Notes under the pieces: generated by a model
Databases searched by the model: none
What the model saw: only the letters and a program-made list of their open reading frames with translations
What the model was told of the DNA's origin: nothing
Assembly (NCBI GenBank): GCA_002964805.2
Contig: PUDQ02000003.1
Coordinates: 3,596,001 to 3,660,000, forward strand
Length of the DNA stretch: 64,000 nt
Direction of reading: 5' to 3'
From: Trametes villosa
Lineage: Eukaryota; Basidiomycota; Agaricomycetes; Polyporales; Polyporaceae
Translations under genes and position numbers: made by a program
Part shown: positions 35,111-45,844 of the stretch, in pieces
Numbering within the stretch: the first letter of the stretch is position 1
Layout of the letters: each line of letters starts with the position of its first letter

Positions 35111-35629
35111 CGAGGATGCTCGGGCGGGGACGCTGCGGGGCGAGTTGTGAGCGGACGGCGGCGGAGAGGAGGCTTGCCCGGGCCGATGGGCGACGGATGT
35201 CGTGGACGGTGCGCCTTGAGTGTGGAGAGCGAGGAGTTTCGCTAAAGAGAGAAAGCTGCTGTAGACAGGGACCTGCGGGGGCGAGCAGGGTTACTTGGAG
35301 AGGAAACCGAGTCTCTTGATGATGATCCTAGAGCCCGAGCCCGAGTCGCAGAGCCCGAGTGCCAGTGGCCAGACTCCAGCCCCCTCCTTCCCAGAGCCCA
35401 AACAGCACCCGGCGTCGAACCAGCACCCAGAGTCCGGTCCAAGGTAAGAATTCTCGTCCAGGCAGTTTGCAGCGCGTGCAGCCGGGCGCCGGCGAACGAG
35501 AGAGCGAGAGCAGAGAGGTCGCGCACACCGCTCGCTCGGCGTCTGTCGCGTGACGTCACGCGCCCAGATCCCTCGATCGCGCCCGACTCGCTCTTCTCTT
35601 CCCAACTCCCGCCCTCCGCCTTTTCACAT
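35111..35629. other. Spacer, promoter-like
   Basis: It contains GAGCCCGAG-type direct repeats near 35330-35365 and TGACGTCA at 35551-35558. No gene is recognised. Confidence 0.4.
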
Positions 35630-35910
35630 TTCAGCGCCAGCCCTCGGCGACATAAATATTGGCGTGCACGCGGTGCGCATCTCGGACCTCGCGAGCGCCG
35701 AATTTCCCGCCCACTAGTACATGCCCCGACGTCGCGTTCGCCACAAAAACGTGCATGTCCTTCAACGCATCACGCTCCGCTCCGCCAAACACCAACTTGA
35801 GGACACGAGGCGAGCTTTCAGTCTTCGGGACGGAGCGAGACAACTCCAGTTTCGCGAGTAGCGCCGAGAGTGTTCGTGGCCTCCGGGCTGTAGTCAGGGT
35901 GAGCTAGGTG
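35630..35910 (-). pseudogene. Unidentified protein-like fragment
   Basis: On the minus strand the frame LSALLAKLELSRSVPKTESS, VLKLVFGGAERDALKDMHVF, VANATSGHVLVGGKFGAREV and VHANIYVAEGWR ends in TGA at 35631. The composition looks like real coding sequence, but I cannot assign it. It adjoins the gene-fragment mosaic to its right and may be another captured or decayed piece. Confidence 0.35.
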
Positions 35911-36189
35911 AGCTTGGTCTCTCACTGCATCGCGCGTCAGTTCACTGACGCCGTTTCGCAGTGTAGAATGGCGCGTCAAGCCATGGTGCGCATGAGGTCG
36001 GCTATGAGGCTGTTTTGAGGCAGACCGGCAACCTCACGCCATCAGCATCCATAACGTACGTAAAGACCACGCCGCCTACAATGCAGCTTGTTGACCTCCT
36101 ATCTACAGTATGCGGGAAGCGGCGGGCCAGTCAATCAAGTCTTCCGTGTACCACTCATGCACGCGAGACACCCGGGCCGACCGACTATT

Positions 36190-36650
36190 TGGGACGCGAG
36201 GATCGTATACCAAGCCCTTCCCAGAGTTTGCGGGCTTGCGAGGGACATCGGAGATGAGGTTAACGCCTGTCGAGCAGTAAAGACTTCCGCCCAAGGAGTC
36301 CGCTGTGAGGGTGTTGATCAGGCGATCCTCGAGCATCAGCAATGAGTGCGTGCTCACCACCGTCGTGAGGCCCCATGCCATGCGTCCTGGACATGCGCAC
36401 GCTGACAGGCCCCCCAACTTGAAGCTGGAACCGGTCGGAGAAGAACGACTTGCTTCCGAGGTTCCATAGCAGTCCTGACCGCGCCGCGAAAGGGACCGTC
36501 TGTAACATCGCGAGTCAATATGGTAGATGAGGGACTACAGCAAGTATGCGCACCAAGCCCGGAAGTAGGGACCGGGCGAACTGGCCGTGCGCCTCCGTCT
36601 TGTAGAAGTTGGCGTCACCGCCGAGGCCGTACTCCCGGGCCTGTTAAAAC
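36190..36650 (-). pseudogene. SAM50: SAM50 (Omp85 family) fragment, inverted part
   Basis: SAM50 is the beta-barrel core of the mitochondrial sorting and assembly machinery. On the minus strand are YGLGGDANFYKTEAHGQFAR, then after a GT-AG intron (36500-36553) FAARSGLLWNLGSKSFFSDR with FQLQVGGPVSVRM and HGMGPHDG. A second intron (36303-36357) precedes DSLGGSLYCSTGVNLISDVP and RKP. These are the C-terminal strand-rich signatures of the family, in the right order. The N-terminal POTRA part is absent, and the piece breaks off after RKPANSGK. Splice signals are preserved, so it derives from genomic DNA, not from cDNA. Confidence 0.75.
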
Positions 36651-36654
36651 CCAT

Positions 36655-36890
36655 CTCTTCTCAAATGCCGACCGCCTCGACAGTTAACGTCGACAAGTGT
36701 CAGCATTGCCGCCCCTCTCCCTCTCCTTCGCACTTCGCCTACACAGCGTCTGACTGACTTCCCAACAGCGCGCCCCCTTATCGACAGCGTGACCGCGAGC
36801 GTATCTCCGCCGTCCATCTCCGCCGGGGTCGGGCTCAACTTCGGCGCGCCCCTCGTCGCGAGCAAGAGCTACGGCGCGCGCCCGCGCCGC
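36655..36890 (+). pseudogene. SAM50: SAM50 C-terminal fragment, opposite strand
   Basis: The + strand reads FSNADRLDS, then a GT-AG intron to 36768, then LIDSVTASVSPPSISAGVGL and NFGAPLVASKSYGA. In SAM50 this follows directly after the RKP segment that lies on the minus strand at 36190-36300. The two pieces meet head to head near 36650. The VASKS motif is just short of the usual C-terminus, and the RFDPVRVEV-type strand is missing. Confidence 0.72.
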
Positions 36891-37150
36891 TCGCGCAGGT
36901 GTACCTCCCGCTGATCGAGAAGAGCACGAAGAAGATGTTCATACACGTCTCGAGCTCGTTCAGCGCGCTCGGGTACGGCCACGGCGAGCTCTGGGCGTCG
37001 TATGCGATCACGGAGACCGGGCTGGACATGCTCGTGCGTACTCTGTCCCCTTCCTCAATCCTCCTCTCGCCTGGTGAACGTGTTGCATGGCATGCGAGCT
37101 GACGGCGCGCGTGCTAGACGTACAGCTTGATGCAGCGCGCCGAGCGGCCA
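36891..37150 (+). pseudogene. Short-chain dehydrogenase fragment
   Basis: It reads YLPLIEKSTKKMFIHVSSSF, SALGYGHGELWASYAITETG and LDML, then an intron (donor GTGCGTAC at 37033, acceptor TAG near 37112), then TYSLMQRAERPD. This matches the SDR region carrying the catalytic Ser and the Tyr-x3-Lys motif, here YAITE in place of YxxxK, so the catalytic Lys is lost. Only ~60 residues remain. Confidence 0.6.
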
Positions 37151-38185
37151 GACCGGGGAGGACCACAGCAGGAGCTTGGCGCGGTTTAACCAGGTGCGCA
37201 ACAAGAGTACAGACCAACCGCCGGACGCGTTGCAGAACCTGACGGTCTCTGTGACAGGCCTTCACCGCGGTCAATTGAGCTTGACTTCGTCGGCGTTGAT
37301 GCATCTGTCGCGAATGCGGTCCGACGAACGATGGTCGCGGAGGTGAGCACTGCTGCATTCGGCCGAACCCGCAGTCTACTAGCTGCACGCCGCGACTCGG
37401 CTCGGAAGCTGCGGTGTAAGCCCGGTGTCCTAGTGCTCAAACTCTGTGGCACGCTGAGCCAGGCCTTCGTGTGTAAAGCCCGAGTGCGGCTCGGATGAGC
37501 TACAGCTGTCGAGCCTGGCAGACAGTTTCTCTTACTTTCGGTGTCCGCTCGAGCAGCGCAGCGCGCCCGCGCAATAACTGGTTAAGCCTGGTCGCGCTCA
37601 GCATGCGACGATGATTCGTGGCGGAGCTCGAAACGGCGGGCGAGTCGCGCGTATTCTGCTGCCTACGCGGTCGTGCATCGCGTAGCACAAGGTCGAAGAG
37701 AGCCGTGCTAAGGAAGTTTTTAGGTCCCCACTATCGCCCTCGAAGACGTCTTCGTGCGGAACAACGCCTCCGTCATCCACGACGAGATCCTCGCATAGCG
37801 TCGTACCTCGGCCTCATCCCGCTCAACGTCGACCGCGCGCTCTTCTCGCCCCATCTGCCAGTGCCCGGGGACATCCCCTGCTACCGGAACACGGTCGTCG
37901 TCCAGCTTGATGTCGAGTGCACGCGGGAGAAGGGCGTGATCGTGAACGAGTACGTGACGAGCGGGGACCTGAAGCGGGTGCCGCAGGGCGACTCGGAGCA
38001 GGAGTCGGTCTTCGGGGGTGTCGTGCCCTGTGCTGCGAACAAGGTACGTCCTCTATAACCTCCGTCCGTGTTTGCGTTCGCTCCTCATCTCGCGCTTCAG
38101 GCAATCGTGATCGCACAACTGCGACCTGGGCAGGTCATCAACATGGAGCTGCACGCCGTCCAGGGCGTTGAAAGGAGCACGCAAA
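37151..38185 (+). pseudogene. RPC40: RNA polymerase I/III subunit AC40 (RPAC1) pseudogene
   Basis: It begins with EDHSRSLARFNQ and, after an intron-like gap, SIELDFVGVDASVANAVRRT with MVAE, the alpha-like N-terminal motif of AC40. After an enlarged 380-base gap (37343-37721) come VPTIALEDVFVRNNASVIHD and EILA, a TAG, and a frameshift into LGLIPLNVDRALF. Then NTVVVQLDVECTREKG, and after an intron (about 38044-38099) AIVIAQLRPGQVINMELHAV. The stop, the frameshift and the truncated 3' end show it is dead. Confidence 0.8.
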
Positions 38186-38271
38186 CCGGTCAGCAGCCCG
38201 GTGTACACTATTGAGCGATTGGGGTGGAAGGTGATGTCGGAGGTCTGCGCGTCGACTGGGATGTCGGGCAT
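38185..38271 (-). pseudogene. WD-repeat protein start (JIP5/WDR55-like), truncated
   Basis: From an ATG at 38271 on the minus strand the reading is MPDIPVDAQTSDITFHPNRS followed by IVYTGLLTG. This resembles the N-terminus of JIP5/WDR55 WD-repeat proteins. It then runs into antisense AC40 sequence. Only ~29 codons are present, so the family call is tentative. Confidence 0.5.
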
Positions 38272-38749
38272 TTTGGCGGGGGAGCGCGAGCCTGGATGAG
38301 GAGGTCGCGGATGTCGAGGGAGGAGAGGGGAGGCGCCAACGACACATCGCGCGCTTGACTGCTGCCGCAGGCCAAGGGGGTGCCATGCGTCTCAAGATTC
38401 ATACGGAGCGAGTCGACTTATAATGGGGGAGATCCCGATCCAAAGTGAAGGAGAATGCATTCGAATGACATTACAACGCGTGCACTACTCGATTGCACAA
38501 TATGCTCGTAATAACCACTCCGAGCCCAGCCACGAACCACTCACTTCGGCGCACGTTGGTTTCCCCAGCAGCGTCCACGAAGGCGCGCCGCCGAGTACTT
38601 ATCCCGAGGGCCACGGAAAGGCCTGCGCCAGGACCAGGTGCGCGCGCGCACCCGGCCCGTACCTCGAGAATCTTGAAGCACACATGTCGAGGTCTGGAGG
38701 CACGCGTGGTCGTTGGTGCAGCGGGACGGTAGTCCACAGCTGCATTGAC

Positions 38750-39490
38750 CGGGGCAGCTCGCGTCGGCCCGTGAGGACCTCGGCTCAGCGCCCGCGAGCG
38801 TCGGCCCGTATGGGCCTCAGCTCGCGTCGCACAGCCCGCGGTGTAGACCGGGGCTGACGGGGTCGGTGCGTCGTGACGCGCCGACCGTGGGGCAGTGACG
38901 CCCCCCTGGCGTCGGTCGGTGAAGACCTCGGCCAGTTAGCACGGATCAAGAAGCCTCCTGGGGGAGGGCAACTACCGCGTGGCGAGAAGATGTCCTTTCG
39001 GACGCTCGCCCATCTGCTTCAACTAGAGGCCCCGGGCGCAAGCCCGAGGCCTGGCAGGACGGCGCATCACTCCCGATGATTGAGAGCGGAATCCGCAAAG
39101 GGCAGCTATCCGAGAGGGAAGCTGCCCATCCACAAGCTCGGAAGATCCGTAGCAATACCTACTGCGGTGGTATCGCATTGAGTGTGTGAAAGCATGCGCG
39201 CGCGCCCTTGCGTCGCGCGCATCGACAGCGGGGCAGTGATGCCCCGCCTGGCTTCAGTCTGTGAAGACGTCGGCCAGTTAAAACGGGGCCCAGGGTGGTA
39301 CCCGGGGCCCGACATAGCGCGGGGCCGCCCATGGGTAGGAGCGACCGTCCGCGTGGCTTCGGTCCGTGAGGACGTCCGCCCATCTGCGCAACGGGAGGCC
39401 CTGGGCGTGTGCCCGAGGCCTGCGGGTGGCAGGACGGAGCTTCAGTCCGTGAGGACATCCGCTCGACCGCGAGCTCGGGGTGGGACCCGG
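38750..39490. repeat. Degenerate tandem repeat with GTGAAGAC/GTGAGGAC units
   Basis: Variants of a block resembling GGCTTCGGTCCGTGAGGACG, then TCGGCCxxxT, recur at least five times (about 38766, 38914, 39256, 39356, 39444), at irregular spacings of 90-340 nt. Some are followed by a shared GAGGCCCxGGGCG stretch. No protein function is apparent. Confidence 0.6.
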
Positions 39491-41574
39491 AGCTCGTTGC
39501 GGTGGTGGCGCGGCGCTGGTTCAACAGCGCGTCGCCGCGAACATATTCTAAAGAGGGGAGGGGGTGAGCGCATACAGACATAGCTGGGTGGATGTTGGCA
39601 TAGCCCCACTGGCTCGGGTGCCGCCGTAAAGCGCGGCTCCCAGACCCAAGCGGGGATGACGAAGGAGTAGGCTAGAAAATACTGTATCATCAGTCGTATG
39701 GCTCACGATCAGCAGCTGAACCGGCTTACTGCGTGTGACACCGGAGCTGCTGCCCACTTCGCCAGGTGGGCTCGTCGCCGTCGGTGGCCCGTAGCGGGCG
39801 TGACGCTGAAGATACAACGCCGTCAACCAGTGAAGCTGAAAGCAGCAACAACACTTACCCGATCGCGCGACGTCGTGGTTTGCTAACGACAGGAAAGAGC
39901 TCAGTGATAGGCCACCGTAGAAGACGAGCGACACACCGTCGAAGCCCTCGCGAGGGCAGCGCGCGCCGCGATAGAGGCGCGCGCTGTGGTTGCCTCGCAG
40001 GGGCTTGAGCTGGCGAGTGAAGGCCGTGAAGGCTCTGGGGAGGGGAGAGGGCGACCGTGCCCCTTCTTATAGATTCCTGGGCGCTCGCCACGGCCCTCGA
40101 CGGCACGGCGAGCACGCCCTCCCGCACGGACCCCACAAACGCTTCGCCGCATTCGGCGGGCTCGCGCAACGTGTTCCTGGCTTCGACGGCTGAGCTTCAG
40201 ATGGGCGTATCGATGGGCGCGCGTGTCGTGCTTCCGCCTTGCCCTTCGCGGCCTGGAAGGCAGCAGAAACAAAAGGAGGGGTCGCCTCCTCCCGCGATGG
40301 GTTAGGAGATAATCAGAGACCCAAGTATCCCACCCTGCTTCCTGTGGGTAAAGTGCGACGGGGATCAGGAAGAAGCCTCCCGTCGGAGTCGAGTGTTGTC
40401 TTCTGGGCCGGGGGCGCCGGCCGGTTTAACTGCCACCGAGGTCTGGCCCGACATGCCCTGACAATCCCCTGGATGATATCACTCACAATGCTCTCTGCTC
40501 AGGAAGATGGGTAGAGACTCGGTGAATTGTTTGCGCACTCGGCGCAGCGACGTTGGTGGTTTCGGGTGACGAAGAGCGATGATGGAGGCCGAGTTCAAGG
40601 CGCGGCGAGCGCCCATCAGTGGCGGCGAGGTGTTTGGGTATGTTTAGCGCAGTGTAGGGTCCTTCCCGTTCCGCCCGGCTCTCCCTGGCTCTCCCCTTAT
40701 TCTCCATGCGGTCGCATGCTCCTCGCACCGGGCACCCACCCTTCTAGACTCCAGATAACGCTCTGATAAATTGCTGCGCCCGCCCACGATGTACTCGGGT
40801 TCCCCTCGTGCCAGAAGACACCCCTTTTCTTCACGCAGGACGGTGGAACTTCGGGCCTCGGTGCCTCCTCTGGTAGGCGGGCGCCGTCTCTGCGATTGAG
40901 CGGGCGGTGCGCAATAGTCAGCGCCGGAATGCAGACCCTAGGATACGCACACGCCGGCAAGGGCACCTACAGTCCCGGGTGCAGTGCACGGCCTCGCCGG
41001 CCCCTCCATCATGCTTAGCTTCGACACTCCCTGACGCCTGCGCGTTGGGGGTCCATCCTGGATTCAAGCGTTACGAGCCCTCCCCCGCTCCCGTTGTGCT
41101 GTTCAACCACCAGGATCCTAGGATCTGGCCAGTAACTTGGCAGTACCTCGCCTGACACCCACGCATGTACCGACGCGAGACCGGTGCGTACTGCACGACG
41201 GATTGAGTAATGTCGGGGTACACAGCAGGCGGCGACGCGGGGACCACCGAACGGTGGCGTATGGTTATTCTTCCGCCGCAGTGCTGCGACGTTGCACAAG
41301 AGATGTTCGCCCAGCTCGGGATCACTATGTGCATTGTCTCCGGTGCGTTATCCTTCCTCTCAGCCTTGCAACACCATCCTCATCGTCGCTTCCCCGGGTA
41401 GCCTCCGGTGTGCCCTTGCCGACTACTGGTACTCTCTGCGCTTCGAAATACGACTCTCAGGACATCCCCGCGCTTCACCCGGCCACGGAGGTACTGGTAC
41501 CCTACGTATACTACCGTTTCCCCCAGCTTTGACCACCGAGACCAGATGTGGCGCACGTTCGGCATCGTTCAGCT
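39491..41574. other. Spacer without recognised genes
   Basis: Several moderately long open frames exist (for example minus-strand LREPAECGEAFVGSVREGVL at about 40.1 kb and GVSLVFYGGLSLSSFLSL at about 39.9 kb). They may be remnants of unknown genes, but none can be assigned and no consistent exon structure emerges. Confidence 0.35.
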
Positions 41575-41945
41575 AGGTGCGGCCCAACGTACACATCTCG
41601 AAGTCAAGCTCCGCGTTCTTCCCCGAAGCGGACGCTGCCCGCTTCAACTTCAAACACATGATCCTCGCGCGGGCGCAGTTTCCAAACGCCGCACTGGGCG
41701 GGAACGCGAGTGAGGAGAAGACGAAGAGAACTGAGCTCAAGCAGGTGTAGGTACCGGGAGAGGAGGCGGGAGATGGGGTGGGTGGACGAGGTTTGGCTAT
41801 ACCTGTCGGAGTGACAGGTGAGTAGGAGAGCACGCAAGCAGGGTGACGACGAGCGGGGAGATGTACTGGGGCGTAGGAGAGCAGAACGCCGATCCTGTAC
41901 AAGCACGCGGCGTCGCATACATTGAGGGCCTGCCCGACGCGTGAC
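41575..41945 (-). pseudogene. VPS16: VPS16 fragment left of repeat A copy 8
   Basis: The minus strand carries RVGQALNVCDAA, LYRIGVLLSYAPVHL, LFVFSSLAFPPSAAFGNCA with RARIMCLKLKRAASASGKNA and ELD. It matches the middle of copy 2 and ends abruptly at both sides. It has no start or stop and sits directly beside repeat A copy 8, which itself has a different VPS16 copy on its right. Confidence 0.8.
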
Positions 41946-42914
41946 AGACTGTACGGAGACAAACAAACCGGCGGTGGCGGTCGAAGGCTGCCATCGACGC
42001 ACACGCTGTTCGGGCCCGCGGAAGTTCGCTTCCCGCACGAGATCGGGCACCAACATCGCCCCGCCGCCTCCCCGACCTCGCCGCGGCAAGAGGCTGACCT
42101 GCCAGCCGCTGCCCGTCCACCGAGCCAAACACACCCACCACTTAAGAACCCCGCACCCCCGCCCGACGCATCTCTCCCCGCTCCCCCTCCCTCCCCGCAC
42201 TGCCCAGAACTGTTACGGGCTTCGGCTCCCACCCAGGGTACTAAGCGGACTTGTACGGGTCGTACGGGGACCTGCCACCAGTCCTAGTGTGGCTGGTCCT
42301 GTCGGCGACCCCCGTGCGCTTCGGCGCGGCGGCGGGTCTTACCTTCGTCGGGCGCCCTGAGCAGCCTCACTGCCGCCTGGAGAGCTCCTCTAGGTCGGGG
42401 GTATTCTCCAGGCCGTACGAGTGCCTGCGGCGGCCTCCATGTCACCGACATGGCAAGCGGTCTGAGATCGGGCGGTGCTTGCCTTCCTCCAGCTCTACCT
42501 CTTGTGAGTACTCCTCTTCTGTCGCGCATTCTAGATGCTAACGGGCTCACATGTAGGTCTTCCCTCAAGCTCTTGTCTCAGCTCTGGAAATGGTACGCTT
42601 CTTTTGGTTGGCCGGCGAGAAGTTCACTTCGTCGTGATTACTTTGGCCGCATGCCTACAGCGTGGCATGTCGTGCCCTTTACTTACAACCTGCGCTGTTC
42701 GCCTCGGGCCAGCAGCGCGGGTTGTAAGCAACGGGCTCGGCGTGGCCCTGGTTGGCTCTCAGACGGTCCCGACGTTGGCTTGTCCCGATGTTGCTTCTCC
42801 TGGACGTGGACGAGTATGAGGGGCTTGAACTTTCCCTGACTGCACGACACTGGGAGTGGGAGCGGCAGAGCCTCACTGCATCTATAATATCTGGACATAC
42901 CGCACTGTATCGGT
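41946..42914 (+). repeat. Repeat A, copy 8 (subfamily III)
   Basis: Donor GTGAGTAC at 42504, acceptor TAG near 42557, hairpin at 42682-42728 with nearly complementary arms. The exon-1/intron/exon-2 frame reads ...LKLLSQLWKWYASFGWPARS and continues past the hairpin. It is convergent with VPS16 copy 6. Confidence 0.85.
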
Positions 42915-45272
42915 TAGTTCGTGGCTGCCGCTACCTACTCGCGCTCCCTCGCTATCGACGAGTTCGGACAAGACTTCCCCAACTGCCTGAGCCGCGCGTC
43001 AGTAAGCCGTCCGTATATGAGAAGGGAGAAGTGGCGAACAACGTACTCGAGCTTCGCCTTGTCCCGGCGGTCCTTGCACTCCTTGCCGGAAGCGCGCGAA
43101 GAGCTCGAGGCCCTCAAAGTTGCGTACCTCGGCCAGCGCGTGCAGTCTCACGTACCAGAAACTGTACAGCGCCCGTCAGCCTGTTCACCGACTATTGTAG
43201 TCACGTAGCGGCACTGACCGCTTGTGGGGGACGTTGAAGTCTGACACGACCTTGTCTGCGTGTTGCGTTATGTCGTTCACGAGGCAGGTATGATGTCCTC
43301 GTTCATACTGAGCCCGAAGAACGTGATCTTGCTGCATGCTTCCTTCTCCAGCTGTTGCTGCAGCGCCAGGAGGCGCATGTACTCGGGCGTCGTCTGACAC
43401 GCCAAGGGCGGCGACAAGCCTAGACAAGCCTAGAAACCATTGCACACCGAAGGCACTAGAACTCGTTTCACACGACCTGTCCTTGTCTTAAGAGAAGAAC
43501 GTCTGAGCCGCTTTCACGGGCGGCTTCGCAGCCGGGACCTACGGCAGTCAAATCCACACTCATCGATACGTTTTACAGACTGTCATAAAAGAACCGCGAC
43601 ATACCATGCTGCTGGCGTGGTCCTCGAGGCAGAGCACTGCACTCTCCACGCACCGATCGTCTGAGTAGAGGAAGCCGCGAAGGATATCTCGCGGGCGTAC
43701 ATCCGCAGCCGGCTCGCGGACGCGAGCCGCTGTCCGCCCTCCTCGATGATGCGGAAGGTCGAGTCGAGCAAGAGGCATATCTGTAAGGGGAACAGAACGT
43801 GGTACACTGCACATTATACGCGTAAGCCAGGTGTGTGCGGTGAGGTGTGAAGCGGACACATACGGATGTCGGTGTCGCCGTCGCTCTCGACGGCCCTCAC
43901 GAGCCCGCGAGCTTGTCTTCCTGCGTGCCGGGCAGCAGCGATCCCTGTTGCGACGACTTCGTCTCGTGGTCCAGGAGCTGCACACACCATCCAAGGTGAG
44001 GAATACACCTGACGAATCTTGACGACGAATCGTGCAAGTACCCTCGGAGCCAGCGCCGCCCAATCCACCCCCCATGCGCTTCGCGATGTCCGCGTACCCA
44101 TCCGGCCCCGCCGTGCCACTCAAACTTCTCTGCGATGCCCTTGCAGAACGCGCCCTGGGATCTAGTTTCACTTTGGTCCCCAACCCGGAAGTGGTCGGCC
44201 GATCTCGTACAAGCGCAGCGTCGACGCACTCGTCGACTGCAGCGGCGAGCTTGGGGCAGGTGCTGCCGAAAATCTCGTCCGCCTACGGGATCGTCACTAG
44301 AAGTTCCCCCATGCGCGCCACCTGCAACACGCCGCCCTCTGTGCCTACGACTCCAGCCACGTTGAACTGCGCCGAGCGACGCCGGAGGTCCGCCGAAAGG
44401 ACCCAGGGTAGGGCCCGAGCGACTTCCCGCTCGGCGATGGGGATATGGGGGGTGAAGGGGCCACACTCGATGAACTGGCTAGGGATCTTGAGGTTATCCG
44501 CGCCGTAGATGGTAGATGGTCGCGTACACGGAGAGGAGCGCCTCGACGTGCTGGGAGGACGTCTGGTTCGGTGAAATGTCTACTCGATGCTGAAGCAGTT
44601 GCGTCTGCCTTATGTCAATCTCAGCATATGTACCCGGGGAACGACTGAGGTTGTGCTCACCTGCGTTTGCCGATGGAAACGGCTTCCCGCCCGCCCTCCC
44701 CCAGACCTACAACGATTCCGTCCACGCAACGAGATCCGTCTCGTGTATCCGCGCGCCGATGTTTCGCGTCTCATGTATCTGCACGTCGATGATCTGCGTC
44801 CCCCCGCCTGGCTTGCGAAGGGAGTACTGCTGGTGTTACTCGCCCGCTTCACTGAGCGCGAGGAGCCTCTCGTCCTCCGTCCAGCCAAACCGGGCGATCT
44901 TCACCTGCTCAACTGTACGCATGCATCAGATACAATATTTGATTCGGATCATCGAGATAGTACCCACAGTGAATAGAACGATGCATTCGCCGGCGGGACC
45001 TGGATGTGCGCAGCAAAGAATGTGGGTGCGACATGTCCGAGCCGACGAGCTTCGTCGGATCACACATGGGACCTAGTATACAGCTAATACAGTGCATATA
45101 TGCATGTCTCAGTTATGTTACGAACCTATGGGCCCGCCACATCGACACCTGGCGATGATGAAGTCCTGCAAGTCCCAAGGAAGCTTGCCGGGGACGAGGT
45201 AGAGCTGGTGTCGCCAATAGAAGACAGCGCCATCATGCAGTGACCCCATAAGACCGCCAGATGTTACACCAT
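42915..45272 (-). pseudogene. VPS16: VPS16 pseudogene, copy 6 (full span, decayed)
   Basis: The ATG at 45272 is followed by TAA at codon 3, but the same frame afterwards still reads QLYLVPGKLPWDLQDFIIAR with CGGPIGS. A DPTKLVGSDMSHPHS segment marks the second exon. In the solenoid half, VESAVLCLEDHASS and MYHVLFPLQICLLLDSTF-type sequence are visible near 43.6-43.8 kb. At the 3' side a KLEYVV segment lies at 43.05 kb. Parts of the middle are missing or heavily altered. Confidence 0.85.
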
Positions 45273-45844
45273 GGTCGTTGGCGAGAATAAGTCGACGAGG
45301 CCGGGAGGACGATGTGGGCGTGGTCGAGGTCAGCGAGCAAGGTACCCCGCGCGCCGCGCGCCTACTGCAGCCCGGCAAGCGCCCGTTCTCACGGACGCGT
45401 CCGACGCGTGCCTCGCGACTTGGCGCGTCCTCTCATCGTCCACGACTCCTCAAACGGTCCTCAAACGCGGAACACCTGCTCCAGAGATTGACATACTCAT
45501 AATATATATACACATAGTACAGTACACCCCACGTATGCTCGTGCAACTTACTAACGATTTTTTCGATCGTGCCCTTTCCACTGCACGGTACGTCTTGCAA
45601 ATGTTCCGTCCACCACTCTGCAAAACGCGTCCAACGAAGGTCTTCAAGAAAGTGAGATCCTTTGTTACACGCGTGTATATCTGACAGTCACGCGGGTGCG
45701 GTACACATTTGTGATGCCGTTTGGGGTGCGCATGCGCGCCCTCGCCCTCGCCCTCGCCAGAAGGGAGTCCCACGCAGTGAATGCGTGACAGGCCAGGCAT
45801 TTCATCGCGCATGCCGGGGTAGACTGACGCTGAATATTTCCTTC
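45273..45844. other. Spacer upstream of VPS16 copy 6, shared with other units
   Basis: Promoter-side sequence (GCGAGCAAGGTACCCCGCGC, also at 18.7 kb) is followed by sequence resembling 26410-26790 and 18830-18990. No gene is seen. Confidence 0.5.
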
